From NCBI RefSeq assembly GCF_034930985.1, contig NZ_JAYGIM010000006.1:248001-312000 (forward strand): a stretch of DNA of 64,000 nucleotides, read 5' to 3'. Shown here in pieces: positions 16,244-24,505 of the stretch (positions are counted from its first letter, which is position 1; each line of letters begins with the position of its first letter). The DNA is from Arcicella lustrica. GTDB taxonomy: Bacteria; Bacteroidota; Bacteroidia; Cytophagales; Spirosomataceae. The notes below the pieces were generated by a model. It saw only the letters and a list, made by a program, of their open reading frames with translations. It was not told the DNA's origin and did not search any database. Made by a program: the position numbers and the translations under genes.

Positions 16244-17368
16244 ATGAAAACTAACTATAAACTACAAGGAACGCCGAATAGTCCTGTGTTGATTTTTTCT
16301 AACTCTTTGGGTTCTGAAATGTTGATGTGGGATGAACTTGTGCCTTTTCTTTTACCATATTTTAGGGTTTTGAGATACGATACTCGTGGACATGGCGGAA
16401 GTGAAATTACGCCCGAACCTTACAGTATTGCTTTGTTGGGACAAGATGTTATTGATTTATTGGATGAATTAAAAATTGACGAAGCCCACTTCTGTGGACT
16501 TTCGATGGGTGGTTTGATTGGTCAATGGTTGGGAATTCATTATCCTAATCGCATCAAAAAACTAATTGTCAGTAATACTGGTGCAAAAATCGGAAACGAT
16601 GAACGCTGGAATGGCAGAATTGAAACCATCAAAGCTAATGGGATGCAAGCCATTGTGGACGATACGATGGAAAGATGGTTTACCGAAAGTTTCAGAAATC
16701 ACAATCCACAAAGAGTAGCCGAAACCAAAGCCATGTTTTTACGGAGTGATATTTTGGGTTATTCAAATTGCTGTGCTGCCATTCGTGATGCTGATTTCAG
16801 AGAAAGTTTATCACAAGTATCGGTAGAAACTTTGGTGATTACGGGCGACGAAGACCCAGTAACCAATGTTGCACAGGCTGAATTTATCGCTGAAAATATC
16901 CCGAATGCTCACTTGAGAGTACTGCACGCTCGTCATTTAGCCAGTACAGAATTGCCCGAAGAATATGCACAAGTATTGATAGATTTTATTGTTGGCGAAA
17001 GCACTTTTGAAAAAGGGATGCACGTGCGAAGAAGTGTTTTGGGCAATGCTCACGTTGACAGAGCCAATGGCAATATCAATGATTTTAATGCTGATTTTCA
17101 ACAGTTTATTAGCAATTACGCTTGGGGAGAAATCTGGACTCGTCCGAATTTATCAAAGCATAGCCGTAGCTTAATTACGATTGCGATGTTGATTGCCTTG
17201 AACCGAAAAGCAGAATTAAAAATGCACATTCGTGCCGCCTTCAACAATGGTGTAACGATTGCTGAAATCAAAGAAGTATTGATGCAGTCGGCATTGTACT
17301 GCGGTTTACCTGCCGCCAACGAAGCCTTTCATACGGCTGAGGAAGTGTTTAATAGCCTTGAGCTATGA
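16244..17368 (+). CDS. pcaL: fused 3-oxoadipate enol-lactonase / 4-carboxymuconolactone decarboxylase
   Basis: The 374-residue protein joins two enzymes. Residues 1 to about 250 are an alpha/beta hydrolase like PcaD, with nucleophile elbow GLSMGG (Ser87), the acid in TGDEDPVT and the His in ARHLAST. Residues about 255-374 are a carboxymuconolactone decarboxylase (PcaC) domain with GMHVRRSVLGNAHVDRAN and KMHIRAAFNNGVT. The order D-then-C is that of PcaL fusions seen in actinobacteria and some other bacteria. It decarboxylates 4-carboxymuconolactone and hydrolyses the enol-lactone to 3-oxoadipate. Confidence 0.93.
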   Translation: MKTNYKLQGTPNSPVLIFSNSLGSEMLMWDELVPFLLPYFRVLRYDTRGHGGSEITPEPYSIALLGQDVIDLLDELKIDEAHFCGLSMGGLIGQWLGIHYPNRIKKLIVSNTGAKIGNDERWNGRIETIKANGMQAIVDDTMERWFTESFRNHNPQRVAETKAMFLRSDILGYSNCCAAIRDADFRESLSQVSVETLVITGDEDPVTNVAQAEFIAENIPNAHLRVLHARHLASTELPEEYAQVLIDFIVGESTFEKGMHVRRSVLGNAHVDRANGNINDFNADFQQFISNYAWGEIWTRPNLSKHSRSLITIAMLIALNRKAELKMHIRAAFNNGVTIAEIKEVLMQSALYCGLPAANEAFHTAEEVFNSLEL

Positions 17369-17498
17369 GCCGTGAGCTATGAGCTTTGAGTTTTTAGCAA
17401 TTGGCTTTGTCGGCTTTGATAATAACCTAAATACTCGAAGCTTATGGCTCAAAGCTCGTAGCTCAAAGCTCATCGCTCACAGCTTAAAAAATAAAACA
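17369..17498. repeat. inverted heptamer arrays between pcaL and pobA
   Basis: The left half reads GAGCTAT, GAGCCGT, GAGCTAT, GAGCTTT after the pcaL stop. The right half, up to 17486, reads AGCTTAT, GGCTCAA, AGCTCGT, AGCTCAA, AGCTCAT, CGCTCAC, AGCTTAA. The halves are complementary in register, so the whole gap can fold into a long imperfect hairpin. Confidence 0.82.
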
Positions 17499-18668
17499 AT
17501 GAAAACACAAGTAGGAATTATCGGAGCGGGGCCATCGGGACTTACTTTGGCTCTTTTACTCCAGCAAAAAGGAATTCAATCTGTTATTATTGAAAACAGA
17601 AGTAGAGAGTATGTTGAAAACCGAGTACGTGCGGGTTTATTAGAACATAATACCGTTGAAGTATTTGATGGCTTGCAAGTTTCGGAGCGTCTGCATAAAG
17701 AAGGACTTGTTCATCATGGTTGTTATATCAATTATAATGGTGTGAGTCAACGTATTGATTTTGAGAAATATACTCAGAAACAAGTGACAATTTACGGACA
17801 GCAAGAAGTAGTGAAAGACTTAATTAATGCTTGTGAGGCTCGTCAAATTCCCATTATTTTTGAAGCAGAAGCGAAAGAAATTAGAAATGTAGAAAGTGAA
17901 AATCCTGAAATTCATTTCATGCATTTGGGTGAAGAAAAGGTAATTTATTGCGACTTTGTAGGCGGTTGCGATGGCTTCCACGGTTTAGCTCGCAAAACTT
18001 TACCGAAAAATTCTTACAACGAATATAAAATTGAGTATCCATTTAGTTGGTTAGGAATTTTGGCGTACTCTGTGCCTACTTACGACGAACTTATTTATGC
18101 GTACCATTCAAATGGTTTTGCTTTGGCAAGTTTGCGTTCTGAAAAAGTAAGTCGTTTGTATTTACAAGTTGACAATAACGACAGCGTAGAGAATTGGTCT
18201 GACGAAAAAATTTGGAACGAACTCGAATTACGTTTGGGTATTACTTTAGACAAAGGCGAAGTTTTTGAAAAAAGTATTACGCCAATGCGAAGCTTTATGA
18301 TTGATAATATGCAGTTTGGACGCTTGTTTTTGGCAGGCGATTCAGCCCACATCGTGCCACCAACAGGAGCAAAAGGTTTGAATTTAGCTGTGGCTGATAT
18401 TCATAATTTAGCACAAGGCTTGATTGGATTTTATGAATCGGGTAGTCAGGAGAGTTTAGAGAATTACTCTAAAAAATGTGTTGCAAGAGTTTGGCGAGTA
18501 CAGGATTTTTCCAACTTCATGACTTACCTCTGCCATAAACAAGCCGCAGAAGGCAGTTTTGAAAGTCTTTTACAAAAATCAAAATTTGATTATTTAACCA
18601 TTTCAGAAGCATATCAAAAAACCATCGCAGAAAATTACGTTGGTTTCCCATTAGATACATTTGCTTGA
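17499..18668 (+). CDS. pobA: 4-hydroxybenzoate 3-monooxygenase
   Basis: This 389-residue FAD-dependent hydroxylase converts 4-hydroxybenzoate to protocatechuate with NAD(P)H and O2. It shows GIIGAGPSG at residues 6-14, ENRSREYVENRVRAGLLEHNT (typical of PobA), the DG motif in GGCDGFHGLARKT and the second FAD motif GRLFLAGDSAHIVPPTGAKG. The start at 17499 is preferred: it gives the normal PobA N-terminus and length, whereas the frame open from 17379 would translate the heptamer repeat. It feeds PcaGH just upstream. Confidence 0.95.
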   Translation: MKTQVGIIGAGPSGLTLALLLQQKGIQSVIIENRSREYVENRVRAGLLEHNTVEVFDGLQVSERLHKEGLVHHGCYINYNGVSQRIDFEKYTQKQVTIYGQQEVVKDLINACEARQIPIIFEAEAKEIRNVESENPEIHFMHLGEEKVIYCDFVGGCDGFHGLARKTLPKNSYNEYKIEYPFSWLGILAYSVPTYDELIYAYHSNGFALASLRSEKVSRLYLQVDNNDSVENWSDEKIWNELELRLGITLDKGEVFEKSITPMRSFMIDNMQFGRLFLAGDSAHIVPPTGAKGLNLAVADIHNLAQGLIGFYESGSQESLENYSKKCVARVWRVQDFSNFMTYLCHKQAAEGSFESLLQKSKFDYLTISEAYQKTIAENYVGFPLDTFA

Positions 18669-18785
18669 TAGCCTTCAGCAATGAGCTGTGAGCTGTGAGC
18701 AATGAGCTTTGAGATTATAGATTTTAAAAAAAACAAAAAGCTCATCGCTGACAGCTCAAGGCTGATAGCTGAAAGCTCCAAAAAT
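18669..18785. repeat. inverted heptamer arrays between pobA and CoA-transferase
   Basis: Left half: CAGCAAT, GAGCTGT, GAGCTGT, GAGCAAT, GAGCTTT. Right half: AGCTCAT, CGCTGAC, AGCTCAA, GGCTGAT, AGCTGAA, AGCTCCA. The AT-rich centre is a loop of about 35 bases. It has the same stop-hairpin-start architecture as the previous gap. Confidence 0.82.
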
Positions 18786-20129
18786 ATGAAAACAGTACCC
18801 ATTATCGACTTACACACTGCCGCTTCGATGGTAAAGGATGGAGACACTTTACTGCAAGGCGGTTTTGGCATGACGGGAAATCCCGTTCATTTGATGCACG
18901 CTTTGGCGGAAATCGGCACAAAGAATTTGACTTTTATTGGCAATAATACTGGCGAAGCTGGACTTGGAGGCGGACGTTTATTAAGAAACGGACAACTTAA
19001 AAAAATGATAGGTTCATTTTTTACTTCTAATCCAGATGCTGTAAAAGCTGCCCAAAATGGCGATGTTGCTTACGAACTCCTCCCACAAGGAACATTAGCC
19101 GAAGCCATCCGTGCTGGCGGTGCTGGTATCGGTGGCTTTTATACGCCTACTTCGGCAGGGACTATCATTGCCGAAGGTAGAGAAACAAAAATTTTGGATG
19201 GCGTAGAACAAGTATTTATCAAAAGTATTCGTGGCAATGTGGCATTTATCCGTGCTTGGCGTGCGGATACTGCTGGGAATTTGCAGTACAGAATGACCGA
19301 AAATAATTTCAACAAAGCCATGGCAACGGCTGCGGATTTGGTCATTGCTGAAGTAGAAGAAATTGTACCAGTCGGAGAAATTGCTCCAGAGTTTATCCAT
19401 ACGCAAGGTTGTTATGTCGATTATTTAGTGGAAGCCAAAATTACTTTAGAAGATTTAGGAAGTTCTGCTTCGGTTTCTTCTTCTAAAAAAGTAGATGAAA
19501 GCCGTATGAATATGGCGAAACGAGCTTTGGCGGAATTAAAAAAAGGCGACGTGGTAAACTTAGGAATCGGTATTCCTACTTTGGTGGCTGATTTGATTAC
19601 CGAAGAACATGGCATCATTCTTCATACCGAAAACGGAATGTTGGGTGTTGGCCCAGTGCCAACAGACGGTGGCGGAGCGATGGATTATCCTGTAAATGCT
19701 GGTAAAATACCCGTAACGGCTTTGAAAGGCAGTAGCTATTTCGATAGTGCGGATTCCTTTGCGATGATTCGTGGTGGACATATCGACGTGGCAATTATGG
19801 GCGGATTAGAAGTAGATGAGGCAGCCAATTTAGCCAACTGGGCTGTGCCGGGCAAACCACTTTTGGGCGTTGGTGGTGCGATGGATTTAGCCAAAGGGGC
19901 AAAACGTCTGATTATTACCATGACGCACACAAATCCAGATGGTTCGTCGAAGATTGTTCCTTCTTGCGTACTGCCTTTAACAGCAAAAGGAGTGGTAAGT
20001 ATGATTATTACCGATTTAGCAGTTTTTGCTTATCCTGACGGAAAATTAACGCTTATCGAATTAATGCCCAATGCGACTTTAGAAGACGTTACTGCCAAAA
20101 CTAGTGCTTCCTTTATTAATGCAGTTTAG
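18786..20129 (+). CDS. fused 3-oxoacid (3-oxoadipate-type) CoA-transferase, subunits A+B
   Basis: The 447-residue protein contains a complete A subunit (GGFGMTGNP near 25; LLPQGTLAEAIRAGGAGIGGFYTP) and B subunit (VNLGIGIPTLVA; catalytic Glu282 in HTENGMLGVGP), joined by a linker near 225-240. PcaI/PcaJ or ScoA/ScoB are normally separate chains. In this cluster it most likely activates 3-oxoadipate with succinyl-CoA, the step between PcaL and PcaF. The start at 18786 restores the family N-terminus; the frame open from 18702 would translate repeat DNA. A role on acetoacetate or another oxoacid is possible. Confidence 0.85.
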   Translation: MKTVPIIDLHTAASMVKDGDTLLQGGFGMTGNPVHLMHALAEIGTKNLTFIGNNTGEAGLGGGRLLRNGQLKKMIGSFFTSNPDAVKAAQNGDVAYELLPQGTLAEAIRAGGAGIGGFYTPTSAGTIIAEGRETKILDGVEQVFIKSIRGNVAFIRAWRADTAGNLQYRMTENNFNKAMATAADLVIAEVEEIVPVGEIAPEFIHTQGCYVDYLVEAKITLEDLGSSASVSSSKKVDESRMNMAKRALAELKKGDVVNLGIGIPTLVADLITEEHGIILHTENGMLGVGPVPTDGGGAMDYPVNAGKIPVTALKGSSYFDSADSFAMIRGGHIDVAIMGGLEVDEAANLANWAVPGKPLLGVGGAMDLAKGAKRLIITMTHTNPDGSSKIVPSCVLPLTAKGVVSMIITDLAVFAYPDGKLTLIELMPNATLEDVTAKTSASFINAV

Positions 20130-20134
20130 CTTCT

Positions 20135-20230
20135 ATTGACAGAATTAATGTAAATTTTGTCAATATATTGACAAAATTAATAGAAAAAATGTCAATATAA
20201 TGACAAAATTTAGCTAAAAATTGTCATTAG
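20135..20230. repeat. three tandem 32-bp palindromic repeats
   Basis: Units lie at 20135-20166, 20167-20198 and 20199-20230 without gaps. Each starts with A(T/A)TGACA and ends with TGTCA(A/T)T, so each is itself an inverted repeat. The junction of units 1 and 2 forms a perfect 26-base palindrome (20153-20178, arms AATTTTGTCAATA and complement). The array lies between the CoA-transferase stop and the DUF4143 ATPase start. It looks like an operator array or a structured leader. Confidence 0.88.
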
Positions 20231-20283
20231 TCATTTTTATTGCTTCAAATTCTTTATATTTACCAATGTAAAATAATAAGAAA

Positions 20284-21414
20284 ATGAAGATAACAAGGGT
20301 ATTGAAGGCTACGCTATTAAAGTATTTAGTAGCAGGAAAAGTAAATATAATTTTTGGAGCAAGACGAGTAGGTAAGACATTTCTATTGAAAGAAGTTATT
20401 CAAGAGTTAGGCATATCAACACTTTTTTTTAATGGTGACTTACCTGATAATCAGGAGTTTTTAGCTGAAAGGAACATTGAAAAATACCGTAATATCTTTG
20501 AAGGAAAAGAGCTGATTGTCATCGACGAAGCTCAGGTAATTCCAGCTATTGGGCTAGTTTTGAAAATTATTATTGACGAAATGCCTAATTTAAAAGTAAT
20601 TGCAAGTGGTTCTTCTGCTTTTGATTTAAACAATAAGTTAGGTGAACCCTTAGTCGGAAGGGCTTATTGGCATGAGATGTTTCCTTTGGCGCAACAAGAA
20701 ATTAAACAGTATGAAAACATACTTGAAACGAAACGCAATTTAGAGGAGCGTCTTCTCTATGGGAGTTACCCTGATGTATATTTATTATCCAGTTTTGAGG
20801 AAAAAGAGCGGTATTTGCGAGAGTTGGTTAATTCCTATTTACTAAAAGACATTATTAGCTTTGATGGCATCCGAAATTCTGCTAAAGTGTATGATTTATT
20901 ACGACTTATTGCGTATCAGCTAGGAAAAGAAATTTCTTTACTAGAATTGGGTAATCAGTTAGGAATGAGTAAAAATACCGTTGAAAAATATTTGGACTTG
21001 CTAGAGAAGGTTTATGTATTAAAGCGAGTAGGGGCATACAGTAAAAATTTGCGGAAAGAAATTTCTAAAAGCTCCCGTTGGTATTTTTGGGATAATGGGG
21101 TTCGTAATGCCATTATTGGTGATTTTAGACCCATCAAATTCAGAAGTGATATTGGCGAATTATGGGAGAATTATTTGATTACTGAAAGAATTAAAAAGTA
21201 TAAGTACGAGAGAAAATACTTGGATTCATATTTCTGGAGAACCTACGACCAACAAGAAATAGATTATTTAGAGGTCAAGAATCAAATGATTGAAGCTTTT
21301 GAATTCAAATGGGGAAATAAAAAAGCTAAAATCCCAAAAGTATTTTTAGAGGCATATCCCGAATCAACGTTTACCATTGTTAGTCGAGAAAACTATTTAG
21401 ATTTTATCAGTTGA
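20284..21414 (+). CDS. AAA-type ATPase with DUF4143 domain
   Basis: The 376-residue protein has Walker A GARRVGKT (25-32) and Walker B VIDEAQ (79-84), a sensor-like ASGSSAFD, and a C-terminal DUF4143 region (LRLIAYQLGKEISLLELGNQ; later YLEVKNQMIEAFEFKW, resembling a nuclease-like core). The domain order matches the widespread AAA_14/DUF4143 proteins, whose role is poorly known. It interrupts an otherwise metabolic cluster and has its own upstream repeat array, which suggests it arrived as a separate unit. No partner toxin, antitoxin or methylase is adjacent. Confidence 0.85.
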   Translation: MKITRVLKATLLKYLVAGKVNIIFGARRVGKTFLLKEVIQELGISTLFFNGDLPDNQEFLAERNIEKYRNIFEGKELIVIDEAQVIPAIGLVLKIIIDEMPNLKVIASGSSAFDLNNKLGEPLVGRAYWHEMFPLAQQEIKQYENILETKRNLEERLLYGSYPDVYLLSSFEEKERYLRELVNSYLLKDIISFDGIRNSAKVYDLLRLIAYQLGKEISLLELGNQLGMSKNTVEKYLDLLEKVYVLKRVGAYSKNLRKEISKSSRWYFWDNGVRNAIIGDFRPIKFRSDIGELWENYLITERIKKYKYERKYLDSYFWRTYDQQEIDYLEVKNQMIEAFEFKWGNKKAKIPKVFLEAYPESTFTIVSRENYLDFIS

Positions 21415-21486
21415 GTGTAGGTATTCATTCAGCTATTGAAAGAAAGTCAAGAGTCAAAACGACATAGGTTTACTGAGAAAATCTCA

Positions 21487-21494
21487 TAAATTTG
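21487..21494 (+). promoter_or_regulatory. candidate -7 element for the malonate genes (TAAATTTG)
   Basis: TAAATTTG fits TAnnTTTG 40 bases before the synthetase ATG. Directly upstream is a small inverted repeat TGAGA-AAA-TCTCA (21474-21486) in operator position. This suggests that the synthetase and madLM can be transcribed separately from the upstream pca genes. Confidence 0.45.
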
Positions 21495-21533
21495 TCTGAA
21501 ATAAAGAATAAAAATAACTAATCAAATATAGCA

Positions 21534-23018
21534 ATGCTCAAACTTGTTGAAAACGCTACGAAAAACCTCAATAATCAAGCTATTATTTCAGATGAGAAAT
21601 CATTTTCTTATCAAGAACTTTTAGATAACTCAAATGCTGTGGCTACTTATTTGTTGCAAGATGCCACTGATTTGAATGAACAACGAGTAGCTTTCATGGT
21701 TTCTCCCGGCTTTGATTATGTAAAGGTTCAGTGGGGAATTTGGCGAGCAGGCGGCATTGCTGTGCCTTTGTGCATTACTTATCCTTTGCCTTCATTGCAA
21801 TATGTTACTGATGACACAGAAGCAACAATCGTAATTGCTGGCGAAGAATACGCTGCTATTTTAGCACCACTTGCCGCAGAAAAAGGTTTTAGATTTATTA
21901 TTCTTTCAGATATTCCAACACAAGCTTCGGAAGAAAAAGTATTGCCTGAACTTAGCTCCGAGCGTCGTGCGATGATTCTTTATACCAGTGGCACGACCAA
22001 TTTACCTAAAGGTGTCGTTACAACGCATAGCAATATTGAAGCTCAAGTTTCTACTTTGGTTGAATCTTGGCAATGGTCATCACAAGACCATATTCTTTGT
22101 ATTTTGCCCCTGCATCACGTTCACGGAATTATTAATGTCATTTCCTGTGCTTTGTGGTCGGGAGCAACAGTTGAATTTTTATCTTCTTTCTCAGCCGAAG
22201 GTGTTTTTGCCGCTTTCCAACAAGGTAAAATCAATGTGTTTATGGCTGTGCCAACGATTTATTTCAAACTGATTGCTTATTGGGAAAGTCTGCCAACAGC
22301 AGAGCAAGAAGTACTTACCGAAACCTTGTCGAAATTTAGATTAATGGTTTCAGGTTCGGCGGCTTTACCTGTTTCTGTGATGGAAAAATGGAAAAATATC
22401 AGTACGCATACTTTATTGGAAAGATATGGAATGACTGAAATCGGAATGGGTATCAGTAATCCTTACGATGGTGAACGCAAGGCTGGTTATATCGGAAAAC
22501 CGCTTGAGGGCGTGGAAGCCAGATTGGTGGACGAAAATAATCAAGAAGTAGCAGTAGGACAACCGGGAGAAATTCAGATTAAAGGTAAAAATGTATTCTT
22601 GGAGTACTGGAACAAACCAGAAGCGACACAGAAAACTTTCACTGAAGATGGTTGGTTTAAAACGGGCGATATTGCGGTGGTTGAAGAAGGTTATTATAGA
22701 ATTTTAGGAAGAGATTCTATCGACATTATTAAATCAGGTGGATATAAAATTTCAGCTTTAGAAATTGAAGAAGTACTTCGAACACATCCGCACATTAATG
22801 ATTGTAGTGTAATAGGTATTCCTAATGAAGAATGGGGCGAATTGGTAGCAGGAGTATTGATTGTGAATCATCCAGAGATTGATTTAAAGGAACTTAATAC
22901 TTGGATTAGAGAAAAAATGCCAGCCTACAAAGCACCTCGGAAGTACATCATCGCCAATGAACTACCGAGAAATGCAATGGGAAAAGTCACCAAGAATGAT
23001 TTGAAGAAGCTGTTTTAA
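21534..23018 (+). CDS. malonyl-CoA synthetase-like acyl-CoA ligase (MatB/ACSF3 type)
   Basis: The 494-residue adenylating enzyme has the P-loop LYTSGTTNLPKG (149-160), then RLMVSGSAALPVSVMEKWKN and HTLLERYGMTEIGMGISNPY, which resemble MatB and ACSF3 rather than long-chain ligases, and the hinge/catalytic GRDSIDIIKSGGYKIS. It ends with AMGKVTKNDLKK holding the catalytic Lys. It should activate malonate with ATP and CoA. The malonate carrier genes madL and madM follow, strongly supporting that substrate. No malonyl-CoA decarboxylase gene is in the window. Confidence 0.85.
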   Translation: MLKLVENATKNLNNQAIISDEKSFSYQELLDNSNAVATYLLQDATDLNEQRVAFMVSPGFDYVKVQWGIWRAGGIAVPLCITYPLPSLQYVTDDTEATIVIAGEEYAAILAPLAAEKGFRFIILSDIPTQASEEKVLPELSSERRAMILYTSGTTNLPKGVVTTHSNIEAQVSTLVESWQWSSQDHILCILPLHHVHGIINVISCALWSGATVEFLSSFSAEGVFAAFQQGKINVFMAVPTIYFKLIAYWESLPTAEQEVLTETLSKFRLMVSGSAALPVSVMEKWKNISTHTLLERYGMTEIGMGISNPYDGERKAGYIGKPLEGVEARLVDENNQEVAVGQPGEIQIKGKNVFLEYWNKPEATQKTFTEDGWFKTGDIAVVEEGYYRILGRDSIDIIKSGGYKISALEIEEVLRTHPHINDCSVIGIPNEEWGELVAGVLIVNHPEIDLKELNTWIREKMPAYKAPRKYIIANELPRNAMGKVTKNDLKKLF

Positions 23019-23027
23019 CACAATTTT

Positions 23028-23092
23028 GGATTTGAGATTTCTGATTTCGGAAAATAGAATAAAGCCGAAATCCGACATCTGAAATCCGAAAA
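23028..23092. repeat. inverted GGATTTC-family repeats before madL
   Basis: GGATTTGAGATTTCTGATTTCGG-like sequence (23028-23050) is followed by CCGAAATCCGACATCTGAAA-type sequence (23064-23092), which is largely its complement. It can fold into an imperfect stem with a 13-base loop. The family recurs at 14200-14231 and 24318-24417. Confidence 0.75.
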
Positions 23093-23159
23093 CAATCCTT
23101 CCTAAAGCACTAATTCACAATTCATAACTAACCATTACCAACCACTTTACTATTAAACT

Positions 23160-23528
23160 ATGATTATTTACGGAGTAGGCATATTAGCCTTTTGCTATGT
23201 TGTGGGGCAGATTTTTGGGGAGTTTATCGGGAAATTAATTGGCGTAGATGCCAATGTTGGCGGCGTTGGCTTTGCCATGATTTTACTGATTCTCATCAAC
23301 GATTGGCTCAAGAAGAAGAATTATTTAGATACTTCTACCGAAAAAGGAATTTTATTCTGGAGTCAGATGTACATACCGATTGTAGTGGCGATGTCGGCGA
23401 CACAGAATGTAAAAGTGGCGGTTTCCAGTGGCTTTATGGCTATTCTGGCAGGGATTGTTCCTGTACTCATTTGTATCGCTGTCATTCCTTTTTTGGCTAA
23501 AATATCTAAAAGCTCTCAAATAGACTAA
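23160..23528 (+). CDS. madL: malonate transporter subunit MadL
   Basis: A 122-residue membrane protein with about four hydrophobic helices. The start IIYGVGILAFCYVVGQIFGE and the GKLIGVDANVGGVGFAMILL segment match MadL, the small subunit of the MadLM malonate:sodium symporter first described in Malonomonas rubra. It ends one base before madM. Placement directly after a MatB-like synthetase supports malonate as the substrate. Confidence 0.92.
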   Translation: MIIYGVGILAFCYVVGQIFGEFIGKLIGVDANVGGVGFAMILLILINDWLKKKNYLDTSTEKGILFWSQMYIPIVVAMSATQNVKVAVSSGFMAILAGIVPVLICIAVIPFLAKISKSSQID

Positions 23529-23529
23529 T

Positions 23530-24294
23530 ATGGAAATCATTTCAAAGTTCCTTGAAAAAAATGGTATTGTTTTTACGTTTTTGGTAGTCAGTCTTATCAT
23601 TTATTTTTCAGAGCTTATCTCTGTAAAAGCAACGAATAAAAAAATTCCCGGCTCTGCTATTGCGATTATTATAGGTTTACTCTTGGCATACTTCGGGGGT
23701 GTTGCCACTGGTGGAGAAAAAGGCATTGCCGATATTAAAATCTTTTCAGGTTTTGGTGTCTTGGGTGGTTCAATGTTTCGTGACTTCGCCATTGTTTCCA
23801 CAGCCATGGGAGCAAGTTTTATCGTGATTAAACGCACAGGTTGGGCAGGCGTTATTTCTCTTTTTTTAGGAATCACGCTGTCTTTTATCGGTGGCGCACT
23901 CATTGCTCTACTCTGGGGCTATCACGATGCCATTAGTTTAACAACCATCGGTGCAGGAGCTTGTACTTATATCGTTGGGCCTGTTACGGGTGCGGCCATC
24001 GGAGCAAGTTCGGATGTAATAGCACTCAGTATTGCAGCGGGTGTGGTGAAGGCGGTTTTTGTTACCATCGGAACGCCTTTTATTGCTAAGTACATTGGTT
24101 TAAATAACCCCCATACTGCAATGGTTTACGGTGGTTTGATGGGTACAACCAGTGGCGTATCAGCAGGTTTAGCAGCGACCGACCCAACATTAGTGCCTTA
24201 TGGTGCATTAACCGCCACTTTTTACACAGGTTTAGGCTGTCTTTTTTGTCCTTCACTTTTATTTATTATGATGAAAATAGTTTTTGCTGATTAA
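23530..24294 (+). CDS. madM: malonate transporter subunit MadM
   Basis: The 254-residue polytopic protein has about eight hydrophobic segments with glycine-rich stretches (GSAIAIIIGLLLAYFGG, GASFIVIKRTGWAG, CTYIVGPVTGAAIGASSDVIA). These match MadM, the large subunit of the malonate symporter. It is coupled to madL with a one-base gap. With the upstream MatB-like enzyme it would import malonate and trap it as malonyl-CoA. Confidence 0.92.
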   Translation: MEIISKFLEKNGIVFTFLVVSLIIYFSELISVKATNKKIPGSAIAIIIGLLLAYFGGVATGGEKGIADIKIFSGFGVLGGSMFRDFAIVSTAMGASFIVIKRTGWAGVISLFLGITLSFIGGALIALLWGYHDAISLTTIGAGACTYIVGPVTGAAIGASSDVIALSIAAGVVKAVFVTIGTPFIAKYIGLNNPHTAMVYGGLMGTTSGVSAGLAATDPTLVPYGALTATFYTGLGCLFCPSLLFIMMKIVFAD

Positions 24295-24505
24295 GTAATT
24301 AGTTATACAGAATTTTTGATGTCGGATTTCAGATGTCGGATTTCGGCATTAACAAATGAAGTATTGTCTCGTATTTTATTGAATTTTATCCAATTTCCGA
24401 AATCAGAAATCTCAAATAGCCATAAAAGCACAATCAATACTTTCAGCTCAAAGCTCGTAGCTCATAACTCAAAGCTAAAAAGCTGATAGCTTAAAATTAA
24501 AATAT
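24295..24505. repeat. both short-period repeat families in madM-pcaF gap
   Basis: GATGTCGGATTTCA is repeated in tandem (24318-24346) and answered by the partly complementary TTTCCGAAATCAGAAATCTC (from 24394). From 24447 to the pcaF ribosome-binding region come heptamers AGCTCAA, AGCTCGT, AGCTCAT, AACTCAA, AGCTAAA and AGCTGAT, AGCTTAA. No gene is seen. Confidence 0.75.

Noticed and set aside
17379..17498. N-terminal extension of PobA
   Set aside because: The 40 extra residues come from heptamer repeat DNA; the normal PobA N-terminus begins at 17499.
18702..18785. N-terminal extension of the first CoA-transferase
   Set aside because: It translates the inverted heptamer repeat; the family start is at 18786.
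20284..21414. Toxin-antitoxin or BREX-type defence system
   Set aside because: Only a single ATPase gene is present; there is no toxin, methylase or nuclease partner next to it.
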